NCBI RefSeq assembly: GCF_005280655.1
Contig: NZ_CP040058.1
Span: 1,712,001-1,776,000, forward strand
Length of the DNA stretch: 64,000 nt
DNA from: Anaerostipes rhamnosivorans
GTDB lineage: Bacteria > Bacillota > Clostridia > Lachnospirales > Lachnospiraceae
Direction: 5' to 3'
The translations under genes were made by a program, and so were the position numbers. Positions 26,572 to 34,375 of this stretch are shown here, in pieces (within the stretch, counting starts at the first letter, position 1; each line of letters opens with the position of its first letter). The notes beneath the pieces are model-generated. The model was not told the DNA's origin. It saw nothing but the letters and a program-made list of their open reading frames with translations, and searched no databases.

Positions 26572-27636
26572 ATGAAGCGCCGGACACCGGACTATTATCA
26601 TAGATTTGAATGTATCGGCTCTGCCTGCAGGGATAACTGCTGCGTGGGGTGGGAGATTGACATAGATGACGAGGCATATGGTGACTACTGCAGTGTCCAG
26701 GGAGCATTTGGCCAGCGCCTGATGGAATATATTGATCATAGACGTCCTTATCATTTCATTATGGAGGGGGACAGATGCCCTTTTTTGAACACCAGGAATC
26801 TGTGCGATATTTATATGAATCTGGGTAAAGACCGGCTGTGCCAGATCTGCACAGATCATCCCAGGTTCTATGAGACTTATGGAGACAGGCTGGAAGCGGG
26901 GCTCGGACTTGTCTGTGAGGAGGCAGCCCGACTGATCTTAAACAACAAAGATAAGCTTCTCTTTATAGACGAAGGAGAAGGGCAGGAGGAGGCAGAGGAT
27001 CCATGGCTTCAGATGCTTAATCAGGTCAGGGAGCAAGTGATTTTGCTGCTCCAGGAAAGGAAACGTCCGCTGTGGGAACGGCTGGCACTGGTATTGTCCC
27101 AGGCAATGATCCTTCAGGAAGATTATAGTAGACAGGATAAGAAGTCTATGTCAGCGCATATACATAGACAGTGGACGGTGGAAAGACCTCATGAAGATCC
27201 GGCTGATGTTAAGGGATGGTTTTTGGACTGTATTGAGTTTTTACAAAGTCTTGAACTTCTCACAGACCAATGGGAAAAGATATTAGATCTGGCATATGAT
27301 AAAGTTCGGGAAGAAAATATTGTTTTTTCGGATCCAGATCCAATATTTTATGAGCAGCTGATGATTTATTTTGTATACCGGTATTTCCTGAGATCCGTGT
27401 ATGACTTCCAGCTGCTGGACAAAATAAGGTTTGCAATTTTTAGCTGTCTGGCCGTCCGGGTGCTGGAGACGGCAGTTTCAGATCAGGAAAATATACCTCC
27501 AAAGGAGATTGCAAGGCTGTATTCCAAGGAGATTGAGTATTCGGAGGAGAACATGGAAGCTCTTAATGAAGAATTTTTGTTTTCCGAGATGTTTGAGAAG
27601 CAGAAGCTTCTGAACGCTGTGTCCATCGTATTTTAA
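26572..27636 (+). CDS. fliB: FliB-like lysine-N-methylase
   Basis: A 354-residue protein of the FliB family, which methylates lysines of flagellin. The N-terminus carries the Cys cluster FECIGSACRDNCCVGW, with further Cys in RCPFLNTRNLCD and LCQICTDHPRFYE, proposed to hold an iron-sulfur site. No flagellar gene is near, so the natural target could be another surface protein. AAGGAGG is 7 bases before ATG 26572. The next gene, a diguanylate cyclase, starts 36 bases downstream. Confidence 0.82.
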   Translation: MKRRTPDYYHRFECIGSACRDNCCVGWEIDIDDEAYGDYCSVQGAFGQRLMEYIDHRRPYHFIMEGDRCPFLNTRNLCDIYMNLGKDRLCQICTDHPRFYETYGDRLEAGLGLVCEEAARLILNNKDKLLFIDEGEGQEEAEDPWLQMLNQVREQVILLLQERKRPLWERLALVLSQAMILQEDYSRQDKKSMSAHIHRQWTVERPHEDPADVKGWFLDCIEFLQSLELLTDQWEKILDLAYDKVREENIVFSDPDPIFYEQLMIYFVYRYFLRSVYDFQLLDKIRFAIFSCLAVRVLETAVSDQENIPPKEIARLYSKEIEYSEENMEALNEEFLFSEMFEKQKLLNAVSIVF

Positions 27637-27672
27637 CCGTAAAGCTTTCAGTATCATGAACAGAGGTAATTT

Positions 27673-28851
27673 ATGAATGATTTAAAAAGATATTTGGGGT
27701 TTCCGGCAGATCTTTCTTACCGGGCCCAGATTGAACAAAATCTTACAAGGCATACTTATAAAATGCATACGGTTTTTCAGCTGGTTATTTTGGCATGCCA
27801 GATTTTGATGCTTTTCTCCATTTCAACTCTCCCGGGCGGACCGTTTGTGAAGCCGAGAAGGACCGCTTATTTCTGCATGTATATGGTCCTGGTTCTGTGT
27901 ACCCTTCTGAGCCTTTTGACCAAAGCTCTGCTGAAAGAAAAGATCATGGAACGTTACGGGTTATTTAGCAGGATGGAGCTTGCATATATCATTCTGATCT
28001 GTTTCTGGGGAACTGCGGTGACCTTAAACGATCAGCTCGGGGGCAATGGGCTCAATGTTTTTATCTATATGAGTCTTCTGGCAGCTGCGGTGGGTTTGAT
28101 GAAACCGTGGCAGAGTCTTCTTCTGTTCGGAGGTAATTTTCTGCTCCTGAATGTACTTCTCCCCTATTTTCCTGATCCGTATGGAGCTGACCAGAGTTTT
28201 AACAACATGACAAACAGCTTTTTTATCTCGGTTCTCTGTATTGTGATTTCGGTCACCTTCTATCGGAACCGAGTGATGTCGGAATATGACAGTATCATCA
28301 TAAAAGAGCAGTATGATAAGATCGTTGATATTAACAAGAAGCTGAACCAGCAGGTGATACGGGATCACCTGACAGGTCTTTATAACCGCAATTATCTGGA
28401 TACGGTGTTGGAAAAGCAGTTTCAGAATGTGCGCAGTGAGCGGGGGAATATTGCTTGTTTGATGATCGATATCGACTATTTCAAACAGTATAATGACAAG
28501 TTCGGGCATATGTCCGGGGATCAGTGCCTCAGGGCATTTGCGGGCTTCCTTGAACAAGAGATGCAGGACAGGATGGGGAGTCTGGTCCGCTACGGCGGCG
28601 AGGAGTTTTTGCTGTTTTTGTTTGACCAGGATGCCGATGATGCCATTGACTTAGCGGAGCACATGCGCAGTTCTGTAGAGGCTGGTGACTACCTCTGTGC
28701 CGGTGCTGATGACAGGCACATCACCATCAGCATAGGCCTTTATCGAGAATGTCCTGCGGGAGAGACTTCCTTGGATCAATTTATTGTAAAAGCCGATAAT
28801 GCGCTCTATGAAGCCAAACGCCAGGGCAGGAACTGTATCAGGCAGATATGA
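27673..28851 (+). CDS. Membrane-bound diguanylate cyclase
   Basis: A 392-residue protein with about six transmembrane helices in the first 200 residues, a short linker helix and a C-terminal GGDEF domain (about 225-392). The catalytic motif is RYGGEEFLLFLF; the domain opens with RDHLTGLYNRNYLD. It should make cyclic di-GMP. An inhibitory RxxD site is not obvious. It is probably co-transcribed with the FliB-like gene, linking c-di-GMP to surface behaviour. Confidence 0.9.
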   Translation: MNDLKRYLGFPADLSYRAQIEQNLTRHTYKMHTVFQLVILACQILMLFSISTLPGGPFVKPRRTAYFCMYMVLVLCTLLSLLTKALLKEKIMERYGLFSRMELAYIILICFWGTAVTLNDQLGGNGLNVFIYMSLLAAAVGLMKPWQSLLLFGGNFLLLNVLLPYFPDPYGADQSFNNMTNSFFISVLCIVISVTFYRNRVMSEYDSIIIKEQYDKIVDINKKLNQQVIRDHLTGLYNRNYLDTVLEKQFQNVRSERGNIACLMIDIDYFKQYNDKFGHMSGDQCLRAFAGFLEQEMQDRMGSLVRYGGEEFLLFLFDQDADDAIDLAEHMRSSVEAGDYLCAGADDRHITISIGLYRECPAGETSLDQFIVKADNALYEAKRQGRNCIRQI

Positions 28852-28860
28852 GGATCGTGC

Positions 28861-29859
28861 TCAGCATACATAGACAAGGTCAGCTTCCGGGAGACGCAGC
28901 CTTACATAGTCTGTGAGGATTGGTTCCGCTTCCAGGCGCAGGTCTTTTTTATAGCGGTATTTGCCGCGGCCGCCGCCGGACATGTTCTGCTTGTCATAGA
29001 GGTCCGGAGCATCCGGGAATGCTTCTTTGTTAATGGCATTCTGAACATAACTGTAAGTCATGAAGATCATTTCGATCGTCATGGCTTTTTTTGTTTTTTT
29101 CGTCAGAGTGTCAGCCAGCTGGTCGATCAGGTCCAGATACTGCTTTTCCCAGCCGTCACTGAGGATGATGGGGGCGATCAGAATTCCCACGGGATACCCG
29201 GCTTCACACATGGCATTGACCGCTTCGATCCTCTGGTTGAGCGGAGAGGTGCCCAGTTCGATGGTGTCGATGATCTCTTGGGGATTAACACTCATTCGGA
29301 AGATAGTCTTACCTTGATGAGGGAGATCGAGCAGAGGTTTGACGGAAGCAAACTTTGTCGGGAACGTAATGCGGCCTCTTCCTTCCCTGGCGAAGGTTGG
29401 TATGACCCATTTAAGGTTTTCTGTGATCATATTTTCTAAGACAAGATCACTATTGGAGCCGATCTCAAAGGTCTGTGGCTTTTCACTCTTCTTAGATGAC
29501 CGGATCAGCCGGTCCATCATCTGTTCCCTGTTTACAAACAGCCTTAGATATGCACATTTATTATAATTACATACTAAATAGCAGTACAGGCACATGGCGG
29601 TACATCCGGAAGAGGTGAATGGAACCAGGTAATCAGAAATTTTTTGGTTTTCTACATAGCGGTGTGTTTTTCTCGTTCCAATGATCAGGTATCGTTTCAT
29701 TTTCGTGAAATCGCTGTTCGGTCTTTTTGTCATTTCTTCGATCCGGTTGTGATTATCAATCTCATGCCAGGGTAGATCTGCAAAATCTTGTTTTAATTTT
29801 TGACCGAGAGGATAATCAAGGATTCCCGGCTCATAGTATACAGCAGTAAAAAGTTTCAT
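28861..29859 (-). CDS. splB: Spore photoproduct lyase family radical SAM protein
   Basis: A 332-residue radical SAM enzyme. The CxxxCxxC cluster motif is in SGCTAMCLYCYLV (about 90), followed by NYNKCAYLRLFVN as in SPL proteins. SPL repairs the thymine dimer peculiar to UV-exposed spores, which suggests a spore-forming host. ATG 29859 is chosen with AAGGAG 8 bases upstream; the frame opens three codons earlier at a GTG lying inside that ribosome site. The family also contains members of unproven function. Confidence 0.83.
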   Translation of the reverse strand: MKLFTAVYYEPGILDYPLGQKLKQDFADLPWHEIDNHNRIEEMTKRPNSDFTKMKRYLIIGTRKTHRYVENQKISDYLVPFTSSGCTAMCLYCYLVCNYNKCAYLRLFVNREQMMDRLIRSSKKSEKPQTFEIGSNSDLVLENMITENLKWVIPTFAREGRGRITFPTKFASVKPLLDLPHQGKTIFRMSVNPQEIIDTIELGTSPLNQRIEAVNAMCEAGYPVGILIAPIILSDGWEKQYLDLIDQLADTLTKKTKKAMTIEMIFMTYSYVQNAINKEAFPDAPDLYDKQNMSGGGRGKYRYKKDLRLEAEPILTDYVRLRLPEADLVYVC

Positions 29860-30044
29860 AAGCAGCACTCCTTTTTAAATTTATGGTTAGTATTTCAGAT
29901 AATAAGAATATTTATGAGTTTTTGTCTGATTTCTGGAAAGGATTTCATTGGAAATGCTAGAAAATTCTCTAGTTAAAACAGTTTTATTGTGTTATAATAA
30001 ATGCAAACATATTTGTTTGCATGTAAAATGATGGGAGTTTTAAT

Positions 30045-30890
30045 TTGGACGAATATTCAGCGTTGATGATACATATAAAAAAAAGAATGAGGTATGAGAG
30101 GACAGAGGAGCAGAATCTGCAAGTTTATCTGACAAAGGTGGCAGAACAACTAAACAGTCTTTTTATCGACAGTCTGGTATTTCCGGTCATTTTCGGAAGG
30201 CATGATGAGCTCCAGGGACTGTTTTCGTCTTCCCTGTCAGCGGCCTCTTATTTCCGTCTGTTTGAGATCATGTGCTATCCGGTCTCCATCACTGGAGGCA
30301 TCGGCATCGGTGAGTGGACCGTGAGGATGGAGCAGGGTACATCGGCCCAGCAGCAGGGATCTGCCTATGACCGGGCAGAAGATGCGGTTAAGGCGGCAAA
30401 AAAGAGAAAAACCCAGCGGCTCAGGATTCATTCCTCCAAGGAAGACGGTATGACAAACTATCTTCTGAACGTTTCCATGGATATGCTGAGTGAGCAGAAC
30501 TCGATCCAGAACCGCCTGCAGCTGATTGCGGAGATTCTATACCCATTCGTGGAGAACAGAACATGGATCCGGTTTGAAAACCATGGTCTGAAGCTGCTTA
30601 CGTTAAAGGAGAATTTTGAACCTGCAAAGCAGATGGTGGACAAGATCGCAAAAGTACCAGAGCAGACGATCTCATGGAAAAAGAACGTATACGTTCAGGA
30701 ACCGATTTTTATCACAGGGGAGAAAAAGGAAGGGGAAGAAGCGGTAATCCTTAAAAATGTGTCCAGCAACATCGCGGTGATCGCAAAAAAAAGCCGCCAG
30801 AATGTTGAGACGATCATGAAACGGGGGAAGATATTTACCATCCGGATCATGGACTATATGGCACTGCAGTATTTAAAACGATATTATTAA
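30045..30890 (+). CDS. SatD-like protein
   Basis: A 281-residue protein. The first 120 residues match the SatD family pattern: YSALMIHIKKRMRY at the N-terminus, FGRHDELQGLFSSS (SatD proteins have GDEFQGLL here), ITGGIGIGEW, and a G-Q-G-S-A-Y-D-R-A segment. The remaining part is probably a DNA-binding or helical region. SatD has been tied to stress response in streptococci; no enzyme activity is established. TTG 30045 is preferred because GGGAG lies upstream; ATG 30063 is the alternative. The NYN-domain gene follows after 22 bases. Confidence 0.6.
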   Translation: MDEYSALMIHIKKRMRYERTEEQNLQVYLTKVAEQLNSLFIDSLVFPVIFGRHDELQGLFSSSLSAASYFRLFEIMCYPVSITGGIGIGEWTVRMEQGTSAQQQGSAYDRAEDAVKAAKKRKTQRLRIHSSKEDGMTNYLLNVSMDMLSEQNSIQNRLQLIAEILYPFVENRTWIRFENHGLKLLTLKENFEPAKQMVDKIAKVPEQTISWKKNVYVQEPIFITGEKKEGEEAVILKNVSSNIAVIAKKSRQNVETIMKRGKIFTIRIMDYMALQYLKRYY

Positions 30891-30912
30891 AAAGGGAGAT
30901 AAAAAGAAAAAC

Positions 30913-31830
30913 ATGGAAAATAAAGAAAAAAGATTTGCAATGCTGATCGACGCCGACAACATATCGGCAAAGTATATCAAGCCGATCCTGGATGAGCTTT
31001 CCCAGTATGGCAACATTACATATAAAAGGATCTATGGTGACTGGACCAGTACTCTGCATGCCAGCTGGAAGGAAGAACTGCTGGCCAACTCCATCACACC
31101 GATTCAGCAGTTTTCTTACACACAGGGCAAGAATGCCACGGATTCTGCCATGATCATCGATGCTATGGATATTTTGTATACCAACCGTGTGGACGGGTTC
31201 TGTATCGTTTCCAGCGACAGCGATTTTACAAGGCTCGCCAGCAGGATCAGAGAGACAGGACTCACCGTCGTAGGTATGGGAGAAGGGAAGACACCGCCGG
31301 CATTCCGTAAGGCGTGCGATGTCTTCACCAATTTGGAACTATTGATTGAAGACAAGGAAGAAAAGGAGAACAAGCCAATCAGCCGGCAGCATATTGAGGC
31401 GGCGATCCATTCCATCATCACCGACAATCAGAACAGTGACAAGGAGACCACACTTGGTGAGATCGGCACGAGACTGCTCAAGAGATATCCTGATTTTGAT
31501 GTGAGAAGTTACGGCTACAGCCTGCTCTCAAAGTTTCTGGAAGAGTTTGATCATTTCCGCCTGATCAAAGAGGGCAATATCGTGACAGTTTCCCTCAGAG
31601 AAGATATTGACATGAAGGAACAGCTGGATCATTATGTGACAGCGCTCACGAAGAATGCTGGTAAGAAGGGCATGGATCTCTCCGACCTCGCCAACAGAGT
31701 CTATGCGGAGTTTGGCAATTTCAAGGTCCAGGACTTCGGATACAACCGGTTCAGCTCTTATGTGAGAAGCATACCAGGCATGCAGCTGGATATTAAAAAT
31801 AATAAAACAAAAGTTACTTTTACAAAATAA
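30913..31830 (+). CDS. NYN-domain (LabA/DUF88) putative ribonuclease with two OST-HTH domains
   Basis: A 305-residue protein. The NYN PIN-like nuclease domain (about 5-145) has acidic residues in AMLIDADNIS, TDSAMIIDAMD and IVSSDSDFTRLA. Two OST-HTH/LOTUS-type RNA-binding domains follow (about 160-225, TTLGEIGTRLLKRYPDFD; about 235-305, MDLSDLANRVYAEFGNFK). The layout resembles eukaryotic LOTUS-NYN proteins and suggests RNA cleavage or surveillance. It is likely co-transcribed with the SatD-like gene. Confidence 0.88.
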   Translation: MENKEKRFAMLIDADNISAKYIKPILDELSQYGNITYKRIYGDWTSTLHASWKEELLANSITPIQQFSYTQGKNATDSAMIIDAMDILYTNRVDGFCIVSSDSDFTRLASRIRETGLTVVGMGEGKTPPAFRKACDVFTNLELLIEDKEEKENKPISRQHIEAAIHSIITDNQNSDKETTLGEIGTRLLKRYPDFDVRSYGYSLLSKFLEEFDHFRLIKEGNIVTVSLREDIDMKEQLDHYVTALTKNAGKKGMDLSDLANRVYAEFGNFKVQDFGYNRFSSYVRSIPGMQLDIKNNKTKVTFTK

Positions 31831-31909
31831 TCAGATAGTTACTGCAGAAAAATTTTTATTCAAAATACGGAAGTAGACCAACATACTAACCAAACGAGGT
31901 ATTTTAACA

Positions 31910-32128
31910 ATGAGAATTTTTTTATGGGAAATAAGGGAAGAACAGGGTTACAGCTTGAGAAACCTCGAAAAATATACGGGCATCAGCCATATGCATATCT
32001 ATGACATTGAACGAGGCCTGGTCAGTCCGACGCTGGAGGAGATTGAGAAGCTTGCAGGCGTCATGCGGATCAGTCCATACCGCCTGTTTGATTTCCGGCC
32101 GGGTATTCAGGTGAATCAGGCAAATTAA
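31910..32128 (+). CDS. Small XRE-family HTH regulator
   Basis: A 72-residue single-domain Xre/Cro helix-turn-helix protein (IREEQGYSLRNLEKYTGIS, DIERGLVSPTLEEIEKLAG). No effector domain is present. It stands alone with a strong terminator directly after the stop, so its target is not evident. Confidence 0.8.
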   Translation: MRIFLWEIREEQGYSLRNLEKYTGISHMHIYDIERGLVSPTLEEIEKLAGVMRISPYRLFDFRPGIQVNQAN

Positions 32129-32197
32129 AAGGACTGCTGCAAAGACACGGGATTCTGTATGTTATGACAGAATCTTTGGTCTTGCAGCAGTCCTTTG
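32128..32197 (+). terminator. Long terminator hairpin after the XRE gene
   Basis: AAAGGACTGCTGCAA pairs with TTGCAGCAGTCCTTT, with an inner GATTCTGT/ACAGAATC helix. Confidence 0.85.
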
Positions 32198-32223
32198 TCA
32201 AACGAATATGAGGATAATTGGTA

Positions 32224-32430
32224 TTAGAGATCCTTTCCACAGCGGCCATAAAAGGTCAACAGATAAAGTCCGCAGATGCCGACGATATCATAGACGATCC
32301 TAGAAAGCATCGTCATGCTGCCAAAGAGAAAAGCTACTAAATCAAACCGGAAGAAGCCAATCAGGCCCCAGTTGATCGCACCTATAATTGTAATTGTCAG
32401 TGCTATATAATCTAATGTTTTACTTCCCAT
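32224..32430 (-). CDS. DUF378 small membrane protein
   Basis: A 68-residue protein with two transmembrane helices (DYIALTITIIGAINWGLIGF and SRIVYDIVGICGLYLLTFY). The INWGLIG motif is the hallmark of DUF378, a family of unknown function. A good AGGAGG ribosome site precedes the ATG. Confidence 0.85.
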   Translation of the reverse strand: MGSKTLDYIALTITIIGAINWGLIGFFRFDLVAFLFGSMTMLSRIVYDIVGICGLYLLTFYGRCGKDL

Positions 32431-32491
32431 AGCAACCTCCTTTTCTATTTATAATCTCTCCAATTTTTGAAAAAATATGCATGACGCAGAT

Positions 32492-32623
32492 TTAATTTCC
32501 GCCGGGACCATCTTTTCTCGGACGTTGGGACTCAGGAAGCGGCTCCACAATATGCGGACGCTCTCGTTTTGTTTTTTCTGGATCCTGCTGTTTATGCTGT
32601 CTGTGACAGTTTGATTCTTGCAT
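32492..32623 (-). CDS. Hypothetical 43-residue polar protein
   Basis: ATG 32623 follows GAAAGGAG with good spacing and reads MQESNCHRQHKQQDPEKTKR to TAA at 32492. The frame is open further upstream, but the ribosome site fixes this start. It is rich in Lys, Arg, Gln and Pro, probably unstructured; no family recognised. Confidence 0.5.
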   Translation of the reverse strand: MQESNCHRQHKQQDPEKTKRERPHIVEPLPESQRPRKDGPGGN

Positions 32624-32741
32624 TGAGATCACTCCTTTCTTTTTATTTGTTTTAGTATGTTTGCAAAAACACGGAACTATACAGTATAATAAAGACAGGA
32701 ACTTAAGGCAGCAAATAGAATTAGAATAGGAGGTGTTTTTT

Positions 32742-32930
32742 TTGACAGGCAAACGAAGCAGCAACTGCGAATCTTGTGTCAACTACGTGTACGATGATCT
32801 TTATGGCTCTTATGTGTGCGATGTGAATTTAGATGAAGACGAACTGATACGTTTTATGACATATTCTAATTTTAACTGTCCATATTTTCAATATAATGAT
32901 GAATACAAAATCGTCAGAAAACAGATGTGA
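32742..32930 (+). CDS. Small Cys-containing protein (DUF6472-like)
   Basis: A 62-residue acidic protein with Cys pairs in NCESCVNYVYDDLYGSYVC and a later NCPYFQYNDEYKIVRKQ, a pattern found in a small clostridial family of unknown function. TAGGAGGTG lies 7 bases before TTG 32742, which is taken as the start; a GTG at 32733 is in frame but lies within the ribosome site. It is 40 bases upstream of the VanZ-like gene. Confidence 0.7.
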   Translation: MTGKRSSNCESCVNYVYDDLYGSYVCDVNLDEDELIRFMTYSNFNCPYFQYNDEYKIVRKQM

Positions 32931-32970
32931 TACAAACTATCAGCAGAGACAGGAAGACAGATAAGAGATC

Positions 32971-33480
32971 ATGAAACAGAGTAATTTGCAAAAAAGGCGA
33001 ATCATTTCCTGGGCATTGGTTATTGTAATGATGACAGTGATTTTTATGTTTTCAGCGAAGACAGCCAATGATTCAGAGCAGATGAGCATGGGAGTCACTC
33101 GATTGGTGACAAAACTAATGGGGATTACCCAGGCTGAGGCCGGAACAATCGGCAGCAGTCTGTACGATATGCTCTCTGTCATAGATCATTACGTCAGAAA
33201 GACAGCACATTTTATGGAGTATGCGCTTCTTGCAGTGTTGGTATTCAGGGCGCTGAAGATTGACGTATACCAGAAGATACATCTTTTTTTTACTGCCTGG
33301 GTCATATGCATTATCTATGCAGCAACAGATGAACTTCATCAATATTTTGTCCCGGGAAGAAGCTGTCAGATCAGGGATGTTATGATTGACAGCGCAGGAG
33401 CATTGACCGGCATTTGTATTTGTATGCTGGCCGGTACGGTGTTCAGACGGATCAAAAAGAGAAACGCAGCGTGCCAATAA
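32971..33480 (+). CDS. VanZ-like family membrane protein
   Basis: A 169-residue protein with about four transmembrane helices. VanZ motifs are visible: FSAKTANDSE, VRKTAHFMEYALLAVL, and DELHQYFVPGRSCQIRDVMIDSAGA. The family is named for a teicoplanin-resistance accessory gene, but the function of most members is unknown. It ends at a shared terminator with the convergent lipoprotein gene. Confidence 0.85.
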   Translation: MKQSNLQKRRIISWALVIVMMTVIFMFSAKTANDSEQMSMGVTRLVTKLMGITQAEAGTIGSSLYDMLSVIDHYVRKTAHFMEYALLAVLVFRALKIDVYQKIHLFFTAWVICIIYAATDELHQYFVPGRSCQIRDVMIDSAGALTGICICMLAGTVFRRIKKRNAACQ

Positions 33481-33484
33481 AACA

Positions 33485-33522
33485 CACCCCAAATGTAAGA
33501 TTAAAATCTTACATTTGGGGTG
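33485..33522. terminator. Bidirectional terminator, 18-bp perfect stem
   Basis: CACCCCAAATGTAAGATT and its exact complement with a two-base loop separate the VanZ and lipoprotein genes; the T-tract is weak on both sides. Confidence 0.75.
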
Positions 33523-33546
33523 CTGTTTTGTCTTACATTCTAATAA

Positions 33547-34206
33547 CTATCTTCCAGTCACAAGGTTGATCAGATCAGAACCTGTCTGCTTGGAATCTTT
33601 CGGGAAATATAAAGTAACGGTTTCTTTTCCGCTCTTTATATTTTGTTTCGTCAGAGTAAAGGTCTTTGATTTCATGTCAGAAGACGGTTTCATCTTCTTA
33701 AAGCCTTTCTCCACGTTCTGTACTAACAGCTTCTGTGCATCTTCCTTTGTCTCAATATGCTGAGGCTTCAGTGCATCCACTGTTTTTTTCTTGGCATCCT
33801 TAAATACGGACAGATAGTCAATGTACTGTGCTTTCACAGTGACGGATGCTTCCTTATCCTCCTGCTTGTCTACGCTCACTTCATATTTGAGATCGGATAA
33901 AGCCTGGGATAGAGAATCGTAGATGTTCTCTGCATCCTTTGTAGATAAGGTGATGCCTGCGGACTTGAAATTATCCTTCAGGGAAGAAATCGTGGATTTC
34001 TTATACACATCCAATGTGTCGTTTACCTCGGCTGAGTCAATTCCTAAGCCTGTCATTCCATCAGCTTTGTGGCGGACGATCAGCTGGTAATAGGCGTCCA
34101 TGGATTTATCTGCATCCGGGGCTTCTTTTTTTCCGCATCCGGCAAGAAGAGTCATAGCAAAGACTGTAACCATAACCAGAGCTGTCAATTTTGTTATTTT
34201 CTTCAT
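33547..34206 (-). CDS. DUF5105-like lipoprotein
   Basis: A 219-residue exported lipoprotein. The signal peptide ends in the lipobox LLAGC (Cys 24), then a Lys/Asp-rich helical and beta region (DAYYQLIVRHKADGM; SKTFTLTKQNIKSGKETVTL). It resembles clostridial lipoproteins annotated as DUF5105, of unknown function, anchored on the outer face of the membrane. Transcribed alone, divergent from parE. Confidence 0.75.
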   Translation of the reverse strand: MKKITKLTALVMVTVFAMTLLAGCGKKEAPDADKSMDAYYQLIVRHKADGMTGLGIDSAEVNDTLDVYKKSTISSLKDNFKSAGITLSTKDAENIYDSLSQALSDLKYEVSVDKQEDKEASVTVKAQYIDYLSVFKDAKKKTVDALKPQHIETKEDAQKLLVQNVEKGFKKMKPSSDMKSKTFTLTKQNIKSGKETVTLYFPKDSKQTGSDLINLVTGR

Positions 34207-34304
34207 AATTCATTTCCCCAATCCTATAATGATATGATAAATACTTGTTCTATTATAATAGTTTCGACGAAGGGTGTCAATGAATGACGAATAGAATCGA
34301 AAGT

Positions 34305-34333
34305 TTGTTTTTCCGACGGTTGTGTGATAGAAT
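34305..34333 (+). promoter_or_regulatory. Probable promoter of the parE operon
   Basis: TTGTTT (34305-34310), a 17-base spacer and TAGAAT (34328-34333), about 43 bases before the parE start. Confidence 0.5.
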
Positions 34334-34375
34334 ACTTTAGAAAATCCTTGAGGTAATGGGAGGAGAATAGAAAAC

